Notes under the pieces: model-generated | The model's input: the letters and a program-made list of their open reading frames with translations, nothing else | Databases searched by the model: none | Told to the model about the DNA's origin: nothing | Assembly: GCF_030272615.1 (NCBI RefSeq) | Contig: NC_081405.1 | Span: 569,903,095 to 569,967,094 of the forward strand | DNA: 64,000 nucleotides | Direction of reading: 5' to 3' | DNA from: Cryptomeria japonica | Taxonomy: Eukaryota; Streptophyta; Pinopsida; Cupressales; Cupressaceae | Position numbers and translations under genes: made by a program | Part shown: positions 1-11,940 of the stretch, in pieces | Numbering within the stretch: position 1 is the stretch's first letter | How the letters are laid out: each line of letters starts with the position of its first letter

Positions 1-229
1 GGATAACCTCCGTGCATAGTAATAATTGGTTTGTTAATAGTGTGAAAGGAATCATCACTATAACCACCTTGAACTACCAAGAGAGGCTTCTTTAGAGGTT
101 GAGAATTCATAGAAAGACTAGCACCTTGAACTGTGAAGAGGGGTTTATTAGGTGTTTTATAACCCTTCACATTTATCATATTGATCGAAGATGGTTTAGG
201 ATTATGAAACCTTTGTGGCCTAAGATCAT

Positions 230-1620
230 TCTCTCATTCCAAGGTGTTCTTACAAATTTTAGAAGAAGGATGAACATCACTTATATGATTGTTGAAAGAA
301 GTGTCAATAGTCTCTTCTTGCACCAAAATGTTATCATGGATAGGATCAATTTTAGGAGATGGACTAGAAGTAGGCATTAATTTTTCATCCCTAAAGGTAA
401 AGTTATTGAAAGAGGGTATAGAGTTAGTAAGAAAGATCATATCATCCCTATCATCAAGCGATCTACATGGGAGGGGGACTCTCTAGGAGAAGGAACAAAA
501 TTACTCTTCAAAGCTTCACCCTTGAGAGGGAGATCTTGGAAGGAATTATTTACAATTTATTCTTGAACTAGGGTATCCCTATGAGGAGGATCAAGTTTGG
601 GAAAGGGGAGAGCATTAGGTATTAATCTATCACCCTTGGAGGGAAGTTTATTGAAATGAATAGAAGGTGGGGAGTTATTAAGGGAATTGTCAATCATATC
701 ACCCTCTTTATCATGATGTCATCTTCTTTGACCAAGGTATTCTTACGAGAGAGAGACATAGTAAGAGATTAATCAACATAATTCTCCGAAGGATCACCCC
801 AAAGACGGGGATCATTCTGAGACTAGGTGTTAAAAATATCTTTTTGCCATGATGATGTCTCCATTGTTAAGGCCAATTTTGGGAGAGGGAATGACATTAT
901 TGAGTAATGCCCCATCCTTAAAAGGGAGAGCATCAACACATGTGTTGTTAAATTCACCCTCTTGCCTCAAAATGTCTTTAGTGAGATCTTTAGGAGAGAT
1001 AGAATTAAGGAAAGTACTTATAATTTCATATTCTTCTTCTGAAATACCTTTATGGTTAAGACAAGCTTTAGGAAAAGGACAAGTGTGACTCATTAATGCT
1101 TCATCTCTCATCGAAATTTAATTGAAATAAAAAGAGAAACTGCTATCACTAGGAAAAATAGGGATAATACCATCTTCTTGCACCAAATGATCCTCATGGG
1201 GGAAGTTATTCTTAAGAGGAAAATGAGCATCAGTCTTCAAAGATTCACACTTAGGAAGGAGATCTTCAAAAGAAGTGTTCATAACATTTTGTTGCACTAT
1301 TGTGCCCCCTTTGATAAGACCAAATTTAGGAGAATATAAGTCAATGTCCATTAATATTTTTTCTCTAAGAGAAGCATCATGCAAGGGAGGTAAGATGACA
1401 TTAAGAAAGGTGTTTATGATATCATCCTCTTCCTATAGGATAGCCTCATGGGAGAGGCACATTTTAGGAGAATTATCAACATTATTATTCAAATATTTAT
1501 CTTCACAACATGGGAGAGTTTTGAAGGAATTGGTAACAACTCTTTTTTGCACGAAAATGTCTTCATGGATAGGAGGATATTTAGGAGGGGTAAATTGAAA
1601 CAAGGGAAGCCAACCCATTA
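230..1620 (-). repeat. Degenerate tandem repeat, unit about 115-140 bp (about 40 aa)
   Basis: A landmark of the form 'catgga(t/g)a...ttttaggaga' recurs near positions 340, 465, 580, 860, 1055, 1195, 1312, 1445 and 1561. On the - strand it reads as variants of SPKIxPIHDxIxVQE, separated by variants of a TSFNN-like stretch. Copies have diverged strongly, so the array is old or has expanded repeatedly. Boundaries are approximate. Confidence 0.5.
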
Positions 1621-1887
1621 CCACATCTATGAAATGAAAGCATTATGACAACAATTTTCCTTTTTCAAATGATAACATATGCAAAATAAAAAATAATGTT
1701 CAATTTCTATCACTGCAAGCACTAGAAAGTGAGATCTATAAGTGCAAAGTGTTCCCAAATCAAATATGAAATTATTGATCCAAATTAAGCAATCCACAAG
1801 TCCAATTTTGAATCTAAAAATTAGGGTTTCAATGAAATTAACCTCTAAATTTTTTAAATTTGCAAGAAAATAAAAAATGTAAATGAA

Positions 1888-1892
1888 AATTT
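1888..1892. repeat. Target-site duplication of element B, left copy (AATTT)
   Basis: The five bases before the TG of the left LTR are AATTT. The same five follow the CA of the right LTR at 63230-63234. This ties two LTRs 61 kb apart into one insertion. Confidence 0.75.
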
Positions 1893-2383
1893 TGTTAGAA
1901 TTTGTGAAATACGAATCCCACAAGCCTGATTATCTTCTACAAGAATATCTGTCACACATAAAGAGAAAATTGAACAACAAAATAATTGAAGACAAATAAA
2001 AATAATTGAATTTCTTGTATTGCTAATTTCTTATGGCTTGATTACAATGAAGGACATGACATCCTTATAAAGAAATCTAACTCTAACGAAAGAAACCCTA
2101 AATGCTAGAGTCTACAAGATAGACTAAGAGTTAAAAAGGAATGCATGAATCAGTCATGTATTCACAAAAATAATAATAGACTAATTATTGCATGCAACTC
2201 TCAAAAATCTAAACATAGTTTTCATTTTCGAGTTTACATTATGCATGAAGATAAATATTAATTAATTATTCATAATTAATTAACTAACTAAAAAATGGCA
2301 ATAATTAATTACTAAGGCATCGATTATTTAGTGAATTAATCCAATTAAGTGAATAATTAATATATAAATTATTTACTCCAACA
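1893..2383 (-). repeat. Element B 3' LTR (491 bp)
   Basis: Starts TGTTAGAA and ends CCAACA on the + strand, forming short inverted ends. It matches 62759-63229 along its length with small indels, for example in the AT-rich TTAATTAATTA stretch. A TATA-like box is at 2063-2072 on the - strand. Confidence 0.8.
2063..2072 (-). promoter_or_regulatory. TATA-like box in the element B LTR
   Basis: The - strand reads CTTTATAAGG. The same box is kept in the partner LTR near 62910. Its position inside the LTR fits an RNA polymerase II promoter. Assignment is by motif only. Confidence 0.4.
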
Positions 2384-2391
2384 ACCCCTCT
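2384..2391 (-). other. Element B polypurine tract (candidate)
   Basis: On the - strand AGAGGGGT abuts the 3' LTR, as expected for the plus-strand primer in reverse transcription. The tract is short, so this is a moderate call supported by its position. Confidence 0.45.
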
Positions 2392-3709
2392 GAATGCACA
2401 ATTGGGAGAGAGGAAAAGATGTAGGAAAAAGCATTCAAAGATGAATGCAATATGGGTCCTGGCCTAAAGCCCGATGAGGTACCCATGAACAAACATGGCA
2501 GTTTCTCATAAATGGAGAAAAGGAGAAAACCTTGAATGGGAACAAAACTCCTCTCCAAAAGAGAAACAAAAGACAAGCATGAAGAAACATGAAGCATGAA
2601 GAAGCTGCAAACGTTGTTGTAGTAAGACTACTATGATGCTGAAAATTTATTCTCTAGAAATAGGAATGCAAGAGTGTCGATATGGTAAGTGTTTCATCTC
2701 ACGAAATGCATGGTTAAATGGTCATGCTACATCTCCTAGTACATAGGAACAATTACTGAATACATAGATAACTCCAACATGAAACCAAGGAAACATTAGC
2801 ATCGATAGTAGAAAGCCCTCCATAATGCTGATAAGGAAGAGGTATGATAGGTACTAATAATCTGAATGGTATTCTCCATGATGCTAAAATAATAAAGATA
2901 TAAGCCAAGAAAGATGGAGCTCAGATCATAGGAAGGCGGAATAGGGCTAGAAAGGCACTATTGACTTCAAAAAGAAGAGACAATGGTTGGTAATAAATCT
3001 AAAAAAATGGACTTGAGATCTAAATAGAACTCTGAATCATCTTTCTAATGATATCTTGTTTGTGAAATACCATGTCTGAATGCACAAGATATATGCCCCC
3101 AAGAGTGCAAACAACAACTTCTAACTTCAACATGCAAAAAATCCCCCAAAATTAAAAAATCAGAAAAAATACCTCCATATCTAGATAGGCCTTGGAAAGA
3201 GCTTTCCAACAATATATGGTTTGCGTGATTTTGACTCTGTATGCTCAAGTTATGAGCAAAATAGAAACCCCCTCTTTTAGGACACAAAGAGGCTCAAAAG
3301 AGGCCATGCATGGTGGTCCATATAGCATGACATCCTGCTGACATTAACGCTGATGCAAGGTACTTTTGCTACATAAGGTTTGACTTTTTTTATTTTTAAT
3401 TTTAAAAAGCATTTTGTAACATGCACCAAATTCATATTTTTTTTAGAAAAAAACTAAAATTAAAAACCTAGCAATCAAATTTGATTTTACCACCCAATTG
3501 ATTTTTTTTTTTTTTTGGGAAAATTTCGGACACAGGTGCAAGTATGACTCTATGGATTTTCATGCCTCAAAAAATGTGTTAATAAACAGATCATGCCCAA
3601 GATGCCTTGGTCACCAAAAGTAGGCAAATTGTATATCAAAATTTGTGGAATCAGCCTTCTCAATCCAACCATGAGGTCCTTTTGGGCCCAAAAAGCTCTA
3701 AGTTTTTAA
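2384..3709 (-). other. Element B internal region, 3' portion, non-coding
   Basis: This AT-rich stretch contains only short frames on either strand and no gag, protease, integrase or RT motif. It has homopolymer runs near 3420-3520. It could be captured host sequence or decayed element sequence; I cannot tell. The rest of the internal region of B is at 62545-62746. Confidence 0.5.
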
Positions 3710-3714
3710 GTACC
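3710..3714. repeat. Target-site duplication of element I, left copy (GTACC)
   Basis: GTACC precedes the TGATAA start of the left LTR, and the identical GTACC follows the right LTR at 62540-62544. Confidence 0.8.
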
Positions 3715-4921
3715 TGATAAAATTATAAGGCACTAAGATGGGGGGTTGACTTAGTTCAAGCAAAAAACTTAATAATTCTAATTACACCATTTACCAATCT
3801 AAAAACCAATATGCATGCAAGAAATAAAACCACATAAGAAAACACCCAATAAAGCATGCAAACCATAACACAAGGATTTTCACATGGAAACCCAAATGGG
3901 AAAAACCATGGTGGGAATTAGTACCCACAAAGATCAACTATTTGAAAAATAGATATTTGATCCGTTAAGATCATACAAACACCCTATTAGGAATGACACC
4001 CAGTCAAGGGTACTTTAGCCCGGTTAAGAGCTATTACAATAAGGCCTGTTAGGACCCAACCCTTTTACGAGGTACCCAGCTAAGGGATTTCAAAACACAA
4101 GATAATGTGTCACCTTGTTAGAGGATTTAAACCTTCAGACCTGTTAGGATCCTACCGCACCCTATTAGGAGTGATCTTGTGAGAGGATTTTCTTGTTGCA
4201 ACTGTTAGGGAATAACAAGTTTGACTAATCTATTGTTATCATCTTTGTGACTGATTAGATCCACTTCCACTCTACTTCTATTACTAACTAAACATCAAAC
4301 TCTAACTCCTTCCACCACATGATCAAATTCTTACTCTTGATCTCATCAAATCATATAATTTAGATCTCCTAATAAAAACTTTGTTAAGTCAGCTAAGAAC
4401 CTTAGAACAATTCCCTAGGTTCATTGAATATAGTCACCTTATTCATTGTCCTTCTTATTATACTTTAATTATGTCAGCCACACAAAACATAAATAAAAAA
4501 TATAACATAAAGTCAACAGTTAACCGATCAAAGTAACTCTGCTTTATCGATTCTTTGTTCTTCCTACTTGTGACAGTTCTTCTTCCTACCTGTGACAGTT
4601 CTTTGGATTATAACTTGCTCAATATTCTGAATCTCTTGATGTGGTTTCAATCAAAAACTCATACAAATTTCATAAACATGTGTACCAAATTACAATGTCT
4701 AACTCTTCACCAATCATCTATACCAGTTGTCTGATCATCACTTTGTTCTTGTTTGCCGGTTTGATTGCAACTTAACAATTTTGTTGTTTAACTGACTCCA
4801 CTACTAGTTAGGCTCTACTAGTTGGTCTAAATGACTTAAGTGACTCTCAAAACATGGTTTCCATTTATGATAACACAAATAAAGTAATCATTCAACCTAT
4901 TACAACATCATCAAGCCAACA
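3715..4921 (-). repeat. Element I 3' LTR (1207 bp)
   Basis: Matches 61352-62539 from end to end with scattered substitutions and small indels. Both keep the block at about 3880-3935 that reads 'catggaaaccc' and 'tggtgggaatta', a module also seen in other copia-type LTRs of this window. It begins TGATAA and ends CCAACA on the + strand. Confidence 0.85.
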
Positions 4922-4935
4922 ATCTCCCCCTTTGG
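4922..4935 (-). other. Element I polypurine tract
   Basis: The - strand reads GCCAAAGGGGGAGAT directly next to the 3' LTR, a clear purine run typical of the plus-strand primer of LTR retrotransposons. Confidence 0.7.
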
Positions 4936-5165
4936 CATTGATGGCAACACTTAGGAATTTTTTTGTCTAAGTGTCACATTACAAAAATTATGACTCAATT
5001 GACTCAACTCAAATACAAAAATCCCCCTTAGAAATTCCATGCTATTGAAAATTTTTAACTGACTTATACTACTCCCTCTTTGACAGAAATGGCAAAGGTA
5101 AGCAAAATTTATACAACACACCAAAATTTGTATTACCAAATGTATAAGAGTTCATTACAGTATTA

Positions 5166-7468
5166 CATTTTGAGAGAAATGTCAGCAAGATTAGCCTTCA
5201 AGACTTTCAGATCATTCTCCCATGTCTCAAAAAGAGTATATTTTATTTCAATATGTGTTCGGATCTGGTATGCAAGCTCTTCCATAGCATCAAGTGCACT
5301 CATTTCCGATGTAGTCAAAATTGACTTTGTCTCCTTCTAACCTCTTTGTAAAATTTGTAACTTAAGGACTAGGTGAGTCTGTAACTCCTGTAATGATGTA
5401 GTCCTCTTTACCTTTTCAGCCTTATATGCTTAAAGCTTATGTTGTATACGTATAATTGCTCTACCAAAAATTGTAGCTGAATCATTTAAAGAGTCAAATG
5501 ATTGACTCAAAACTTTCATCTCTTGCTTCTCTTCCTTCCTCTTCTTATCAATATCATCAACAAACAATGAGAAGTTGCAAATATTCGATAGAATTTTACC
5601 TCCGTTTTGTAATGCTTCCTTGATTTGCTCCATATTTATAGTAAGACCTACTCTGTCTCTATCAATTGCCTTAATCAATTGCTCAATTATTTTCTTCTCA
5701 TATTCTTTCTCAACATTATATAAAGCAACTTCTCCAAGACTTTTTATTTGTTCCCCTGTAGGTGTGACCAAGTGCTCTAGTCTCTTAATACAAGTCGAGA
5801 GACTATCAGTCTCAGTCTCCGATAACAGACTAGAAAATATATCACCAACAATTTGTATAGTTTGAGTTTCTCTCCTTTATGCTCTTAACATCTTCTTCTT
5901 TGCCTTAGATTTCATTGTAGATGCAATATCCATCAACTCTGTAAGACTCAACATATCCATGTTTATTGGTCCTTGAATAGATACAGTTTCATCTTCCTCA
6001 TCATCATCAATGATCTTCTAAGAAGTAAGCGACCGGTAGGTCACTTTCTTCTCTTGGTATTTTTCTTTCTACTTCTCTTCTACCTTCTCTCTTTAGTTGT
6101 TTGATCAACATCAATCTGTTCAATCTCTTGAGTGTCTTTCTCTATTTCTTCATCTTTCTCTAGTGGCTTAGTGAACTCCACATCATCCATTTGTGCATTC
6201 CCTTATGTCTTTATTTCATCTTTATCTTTATCGATTGAAATACCTTCCGGTAACACTAGTTATTCTACTATAATAGTAGGAACATTTGGCACTATTGTAG
6301 TAGTAGGAATGGAAGTGGTGCCACCTTCTGGTCCATTCTCCATTTGAGTAAATATTTCATCAATCTTCAATACATCTAGTATTTCTCCTTCAATTACCAG
6401 TGCCTTAGGAATATCTTCTTCCTCATAAATTTCTATATGTTCCGGTTCCTCTTGTACAAGTCCTAAAAATTTCTTTAAAAGCTCCCTAGTCTCAGCTTCA
6501 ATCGACTAGGATTCTCCAACAAGCAATCTATTCAACCTCTTCTTCATTCTAAATAATAGTTTAGATTTCAAGAGAATTTTTTGTACATCCTCCTGTGAGG
6601 TCTCTTGTTGCAAATGCATTAATACATACTCAATTATTTCTTTGTCTTGCTTAATAGTAGTCCACCATCTTGCTTCCATTTTATTATACAAAGAATCGGG
6701 TATTTGACCTTGTAACTCAATCAATGCTTTTCTATAGTGATTCATGTACCAAACAACTAAATCTTCAATATATTTTTGCTATTCCTCATCAAAATAAATA
6801 TAATTCTTATTCACACCAACTAATATACCATAATTCCTTATATTCTCCAACAATTTCTCAAGTATAGTAGTTTTGGTTACCTGTGGCTTAATTGTTTTAA
6901 TAGTAGGTGCTCCAACCACTTTGGATTTCTTGCCACTTGCCCTCAACTCTTTCTTGCCTCCTTCTGATTATGTTTCCTCTACTTCTTCTTCTTCTACAAC
7001 TCTATGTTCATGTTCTTTCTTCCTATTACCGGTAGCCTTAGGTGCTTCCGATGCAATCTCCTTAGATTTTCTTCTGATTTGTATCTTAGGAGGAGGAGGG
7101 GGCTTCTCTTTCACAACTGTACTCCTGGTTTGCCTACTGGTAGGTGCACTAGAGGTTTCAGCCTTCTTTGCTTCAAATCTTGTTCTAGCTTCATCAATCA
7201 TTTCTTTTGTAAAGAATTGTTCAACATAAAATTGCTCAATTTCTTTTCTGACTTTTTTAGCTATTACCAGTTTTGCCAGCTCAGAATGTACCTCTATTGA
7301 TTTCTCTTTAAAAGTTTCAAACCTATATGCATTAGGATATAGTAGTCTGGATAGGAGGTGATCAACATAAATAGTCAATTTATCTTAATCTACCTCATAC
7401 CCCATAGGAATAACCCATGAATTTATTGGATCAATAGCCTCCAATTGACATGTACCAGTACCAACCAT
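5166..7468 (-). pseudogene. Element I second ORF, C-terminal part (unknown protein)
   Basis: This continues on the - strand the frame broken by element D at 58586. Pieces in order are a segment with YVDHLLSRLLYPNAYRFE (about 7320-7378); a Pro/Lys-rich stretch with KPPPPPK (about 7090); a segment with ALIELQGQIPDSLYNKMEARW (6660-6730); an acidic stretch (about 6130-6480); and a helical C-terminal segment with EKEYEKKIIEQLIKAIDRDR and further heptad-like sequence (5170-5870). About seven or more stops break it. Most look like single-base changes, because homologous-looking sequence continues after each. No enzyme motif is visible. The long charged, helical composition suggests a structural or RNA-binding role, but this is only inference. 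The PPT and 3' LTR follow immediately, so this is the last gene of the element. Confidence 0.6.
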
Positions 7469-7473
7469 AAAAC
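7469..7473. repeat. Candidate target-site duplication of element D, left copy
   Basis: AAAAC here and AAAAT at 58586-58590 differ at one base. The match depends on placing the LTR end at TGTGTAG (7474), as in element C, whose LTR also ends in ACACA on the - strand. Confidence 0.5.
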
Positions 7474-9125
7474 TGTGTAGGGGAAAAAGTGAGACTAAGT
7501 ATGGAAACACTAATCCCACTCTCATACACACTCATGGAATATGAAAGAGCCTAGGGAGGTAACGCACATTGGATATTTCTTATGGGAAAGAAAGAGTAGT
7601 GGATTATCTCTTAGGTTTTCTATTCCTTCATTGTAAATGAGAGAGAGGAATGATGCAAACATGCAATCTAACCTAGAATGCAAGTAAGAAAGAAAACACT
7701 AATCGGGGAGTGTAGATCAAAGGAAAAAAAATATATGATTGAAAAGTACAGACCTGAAGGAAAAATTAGAGTTGCACTAGTGTTTGAAGTCTGAGCTGAA
7801 ATGTCTCTAGGACCAGGGTGCCACGCCATTGTCCTAATTCTACACTTCTGGAGCTGCAACTGACAAGATGAATTTTGAAGCTTGCAAAGTACTATTCTCC
7901 CAAATCCTGCTGATAGAGGGAAGGGCCATGGCACTAGGCCACTATCTTGAGAAAGACCAGGGCACCACACCCCTTTTGTTAGGGTTTTTGCTGAGATCTG
8001 CAACCTAGAACTATCCCTGTGTGCTCTTTCGGTCCCGGAACTTCTAGTGACACTCGAACCCGAACCTGTACCTAAAGCTTAAAAAAAGGGTTTGGGTGGC
8101 TATGTAGGGTTTTTCCTTAGTCAACCCCCCATGTTTGTGATTTCCACCTCCATGAATAGCCAATAATGTACTACAAATGTGTGTGCAAGAACCTTGTGTG
8201 TGTGCAAGATCCTAAGATGAAAGCAAGCAATCTAGAGCAACCCTAAAGAGAAAACCCTAATTGCTTATAATTGAAAAAGTAAATGCTCTAAATACATAAC
8301 GCAAAGTTACCTAGATCATGAATATGAATAAAAATAAAGCTTATACAAAGACATAAAAACAACTTGAAACCATACCCAACCCCAAGGGAGAGGTACAAGC
8401 CAATCATCGATCGGTGATCTCCTATTGTTCTTCTACATATTCAAAATCCCCCAATTGATATAACGATGCTTGATGAATGTGGAATGTTGTTGAAGACTTC
8501 AAAGATCTACTATTTTGCTACAAAGAAGGCTCTAATGCTCCAAAAACCTTTTCTTAGATTCTTAGAAGAAGATCCCTTCAAATGAAGAAAGAGATATCTT
8601 AAGTCTAAAACCCTAGATCTTAATTTCATGTTTAGGCCAACCTAGGATTTTAATTTTCCTCTATTATTTTGGGGTTAAGTATTATCATATCATAGGATTG
8701 CTCTCTCGAAATTTTGGGGAAAAAGTCGTGGCCCATGCGCATTCCCACCACGGTCCAACCAACTTTTCACTAAATTTTCAGGGCCATTAGATATGATGAT
8801 ATTAGAGTGCATCTTAAAGTTACAGATGATTTTGAGATGTTTTGATATGTGAAATCAAGCCTAAACGGTCAAAATAAGACATAATTGGGGTTTATGATTA
8901 AATGATTCATTGGAGGAATCAGATGAAAAGGGGCATGCTTAGGGTAAAGAGCCCAACTTTATAATATGTGAAGTGATGAAACATGACCTTAGATTTAATC
9001 AAATTAATTAATTAAATTCTTAAATGAGAATTAGAAATGCAAGATGCAAGACACACTAAGGCGGTTTCTAACCTAAGTGTGAAATTGTACCACCCTAGCA
9101 AGGGTGTACAATTTACGACACTACA
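7474..9125 (-). repeat. Element D 3' LTR (1652 bp)
   Basis: Aligns with 56934-58585 along the full length with very few indels by eye. It ends 'acgacactaca' at 9125, matching 58585. On the - strand it runs TGTAGTGT...TACACA. It contains the recurring 'accctagatcttaatttcatg' block near 8610-8630. Confidence 0.85.
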
Positions 9126-9709
9126 TTTAGCCACCACTTTAGTGGTCATATGACACTATGTGTATATGCAAGATAAAGTACAAAAAAGTAAACATCTTTT
9201 AAAAAACTATATAGCCATAAGTTGTCGGATGAAGCCCCCGACAGTATCTGCAATACACAATTGGAAACCACTCCCTACAAAAGCATATGTTAGATTCTAA
9301 AATCACCTAATGCTTACTAATGAAGGTGATAAAATTCGTGGGTAGCTATATGTCCCTCCCTATTTTGACTTGCTTATTAGTGATGTGAAACAAGGTATCA
9401 TGTTTTTCACAATGAATTGTGATAAAGATTTTGATGAAGTTGACAACAAGGCTTTATTTCTCATACAAGAACATTATGGAACTAATGCAGAGCGAGAGGG
9501 TGAACTCATAGTTCCAATTCCATTTACGGGGCAAGAATCGAAGCATCCTAGCTCAAGATATGATAAAGTGAAGAAAAAGTGCATAAATCAGGGTTTTAAC
9601 TTCAGAACATAAAGTCAAAAAGTGCATAACACATAAATATGAAAGTGACACCTTCATTTGTCACTTTCTAACTTTTTGGCACTATTCATTGCAGAGGATC
9701 CCACATATT
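9126..9709. other. Element D region between 3' LTR and antisense gene
   Basis: A + strand frame at 9370-9612 (80 aa) starts MLISDVKQGIMFF and contains IQEHYGTNAEREGE. It resembles no family I recognise and may be an upstream exon or a chance frame. The bases next to the LTR lack a strong purine tract on the - strand (GTGGTGGCTAAA is the best candidate). Confidence 0.35.
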
Positions 9710-9796
9710 AGCCATTATGCCCCGATGCCGACTTGAGCGACCTATGCAGATGCAGATCTTGCGCTAGTCCATACTTTTCGACGACCACTCAACAAG

Positions 9797-10188
9797 GTGA
9801 GTTAACCTTTCATTGACTCCATTTGACTTTTTCATGCTTTCATAGTTTTTAGGAATGGTGATGTCATCACCAAGTCCAGGCTTGGGCCCCCTCTTCGGGG
9901 ACTGAGGGGTCTTAGGGTGCCCTGGTCCTCCTTGGGCGTCATTATCCTCCTAGGGTGCCCTGGTCCCATCTGAGCACCCTTGTCTTGCTTGGGCACCCTT
10001 GTCCTGCTTGGGCACCATGGTCCAAGTAAGGTGCCCTGGTGCACCCAGGGCACCCTAGTCCCTATTTAAGGTGACCAACGGTGACACGGGATTAGGCGAT
10101 AAAAGTTAGAACTGATAGAATGGTTGCATTAAATAGATGATAGTGATGATGATTGATTACTGATGATAGAATGTTTTGCATTTTGTAG
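9797..10188 (+). other. Candidate spliceosomal intron in the antisense PMD gene of D
   Basis: The donor context is ACAAG|GTGAGT and the acceptor context is GCATTTTGTAG|ACAC. The 392-nt interior holds a C/G-rich block with repeated GGGCACC-type runs. The next exon opens into the PMD frame. Prediction is from splice consensus only. Confidence 0.4.
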
Positions 10189-11379
10189 ACACTTCCATAC
10201 ATCCATGAGCATACCACTAGTCTCACCTTTTGGGGCCTCCGGGAGAAGATCCCAAGACTGACAACAAGGAGAGGGAGTTGCTACATGTAGTGGGCTTGTG
10301 GGATGTGATGAGTATACCGGCCATCAAATTCCATTCTGCAATGTTTATGGCACTAATGGAAAAGTGGGATGCACACACCTCGACATTCATTCTACCTATG
10401 GGGGAGATGACAGACACCCTTGAGGATGTATACTGCATTCTACGCCTTCCCATTAGGGGAGAGACCATGAGATATCGACCTGACTGGACAAAGGAGGATT
10501 ATAGGAGATAGAAAGTGTATGTTATGGGGAATGTGATACTCAGTGAAATGAGGGGTTGTGTCATGGTTAGCTGGCTCCTACACCCTACCGATGAGGTTCC
10601 ATTAGTGAGGCGACTCATGATTGCAACCCTTGCATTAGTTCTGTGCCCTAATACGCGCGACACTTGTATGCATGGAGGACTCATCTACGCTATCCGAGAA
10701 ATGGAGAGACATGGGAGGGTATACTGTTGGGGTCAAAGAATGCTTGTGCATCTCTATCATGACCTTGGGGATTATGTGTTTGGATAGGGATGCAACCTAA
10801 TGACATGCATGCTACTACATGCATGGATGTTTGAGCATATTACCTGCACGAGGCCTTCTCAAGCCCCCATAGAGCTAGTCCCAGAGAAGTCTAGGGTATT
10901 TTCTTATCCCCTTACCCACTAGTGGTGATTAATCAATCTCCAACATTGGAGGTTGAGCTTAGATAGATTGATATTGGGCAGAGTCATATGGAGACCCTAT
11001 CTCAAGATGTACATGTGGGTAGGGATACACAGGTAGATGTTTAGCATGTAGAGGAACCATCTACTAGAAGGGTTGTATAGCCACATAGTCATTCCCTTCT
11101 ACTTCAACTGAGTTCGATGATAGTTTGAGTTCAAAGAGTATGTTCCTACTGATGTGCTTGTGTACATCCGACACTCATGCATGATGCTGAGGCTAGGAGA
11201 CATTCCTAGGCCTACTAGTGATGAGATCAACATCACAGATTTGGATGGGTCAGATTAGGACATTGCGATAGACTATAGAGATGATTCGGGTGCGCACTAG
11301 CGGTACATCACATGGTGGGGGAGAACATACCCTAGAGTCATCTTCCCAACACACTTCCTTAGTGGGAACCCTTGACTAT

Positions 11380-11640
11380 GGAGACAATTAGGTGATGGAG
11401 AGGGATCTGATACATTTGAGGAGGGCTCAGTTGATCAAGCTAATGACATAGAAGACCAGGAGGTAGGCAGAGATGGAGACGATCCTAACACTGGAGAGGG
11501 AGATTAGGATGGAGATGATGACAAGGATGGATAGGAGGAGGACAAGGAAGAGGAAGAGGAGGAGGATGATGAGGACGAGGATGAGGACAAGGAGGACAAG
11601 GAGATTGATGAGGAGGATGAGTCAGTTCCTCATCACTCCA
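11380..11640 (+). repeat. Acidic low-complexity tail (GAGGAxGA repeats)
   Basis: Purine-rich repeats read as runs of Asp, Glu and Lys in the frame of the antisense gene, broken by single stops. The copy in element C has a Gly/Arg/Asp-rich tail at the same place, so a charged tail after the PMD appears to be part of the gene rather than noise. Confidence 0.5.
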
Positions 11641-11832
11641 GGGAGGATACCATAGCCCTAGATCCACCGAGCCTCTAGCTGCAAGTGGAGAAGGACCCTA
11701 TAAGGGATCCTAATCCTATTTCCCATTGGCCCAAACCTACTATATAGAGAAAGTACAAGCACGGAGAACCTAGGGGGTCCTAGTCTTAGGTGGTCACTTT
11801 CCATGATCCCTATTGGTGAGAGGGAGATCCAG

Positions 11833-11940
11833 GTAAGGTTTCTTGTTATTTATTAACTTATGTATCTTACTTGTTTATATTTGATGATATAGAATGTTAC
11901 TGATAAATTTTTTTTTCTCTTTCTTGCAAATACTGTCTAG
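11833..11940 (+). other. Candidate second intron of the antisense PMD gene of D
   Basis: The donor context is ATCCAG|GTAAGG. The acceptor is preceded by a T-rich tract and reads TACTGTCTAG|GAGT. The length of 108 nt is normal for a plant intron and the interior is T-rich. Confidence 0.45.

Larger units (their letters stand above)
1..1892 (-). pseudogene. Element A leader/ORF fragment, gypsy type
   Basis: Read on the - strand this stretch encodes broken frames. Near 1-200 they contain the motifs KPLFTVQG and KPIITMHGGY, matching KPIITIQG and PLFTVQGGY in the ORF of element D at 56150-56400. Between about 230 and 1620 the frame consists of degenerate repeats of a unit near 40 residues. Stops and frameshifts occur throughout, so no intact protein can be made. 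The part nearest the insertion, about 1630-1892, has no recognisable coding content and is probably close to the start of the ORF. No gag core, protease or polymerase motif is visible here. The function of the repeated segment is unknown. Confidence 0.6.

Noticed and set aside
7668-8003. 111-codon - strand ORF and its counterpart at 57423-57689
   Set aside because: Both lie inside the two LTRs of element D, and the frame is not preserved between them.
11473-11655. Arg/Met-rich ORF of 60 codons
   Set aside because: Out-of-frame reading of the acidic tail of the antisense PMD gene.
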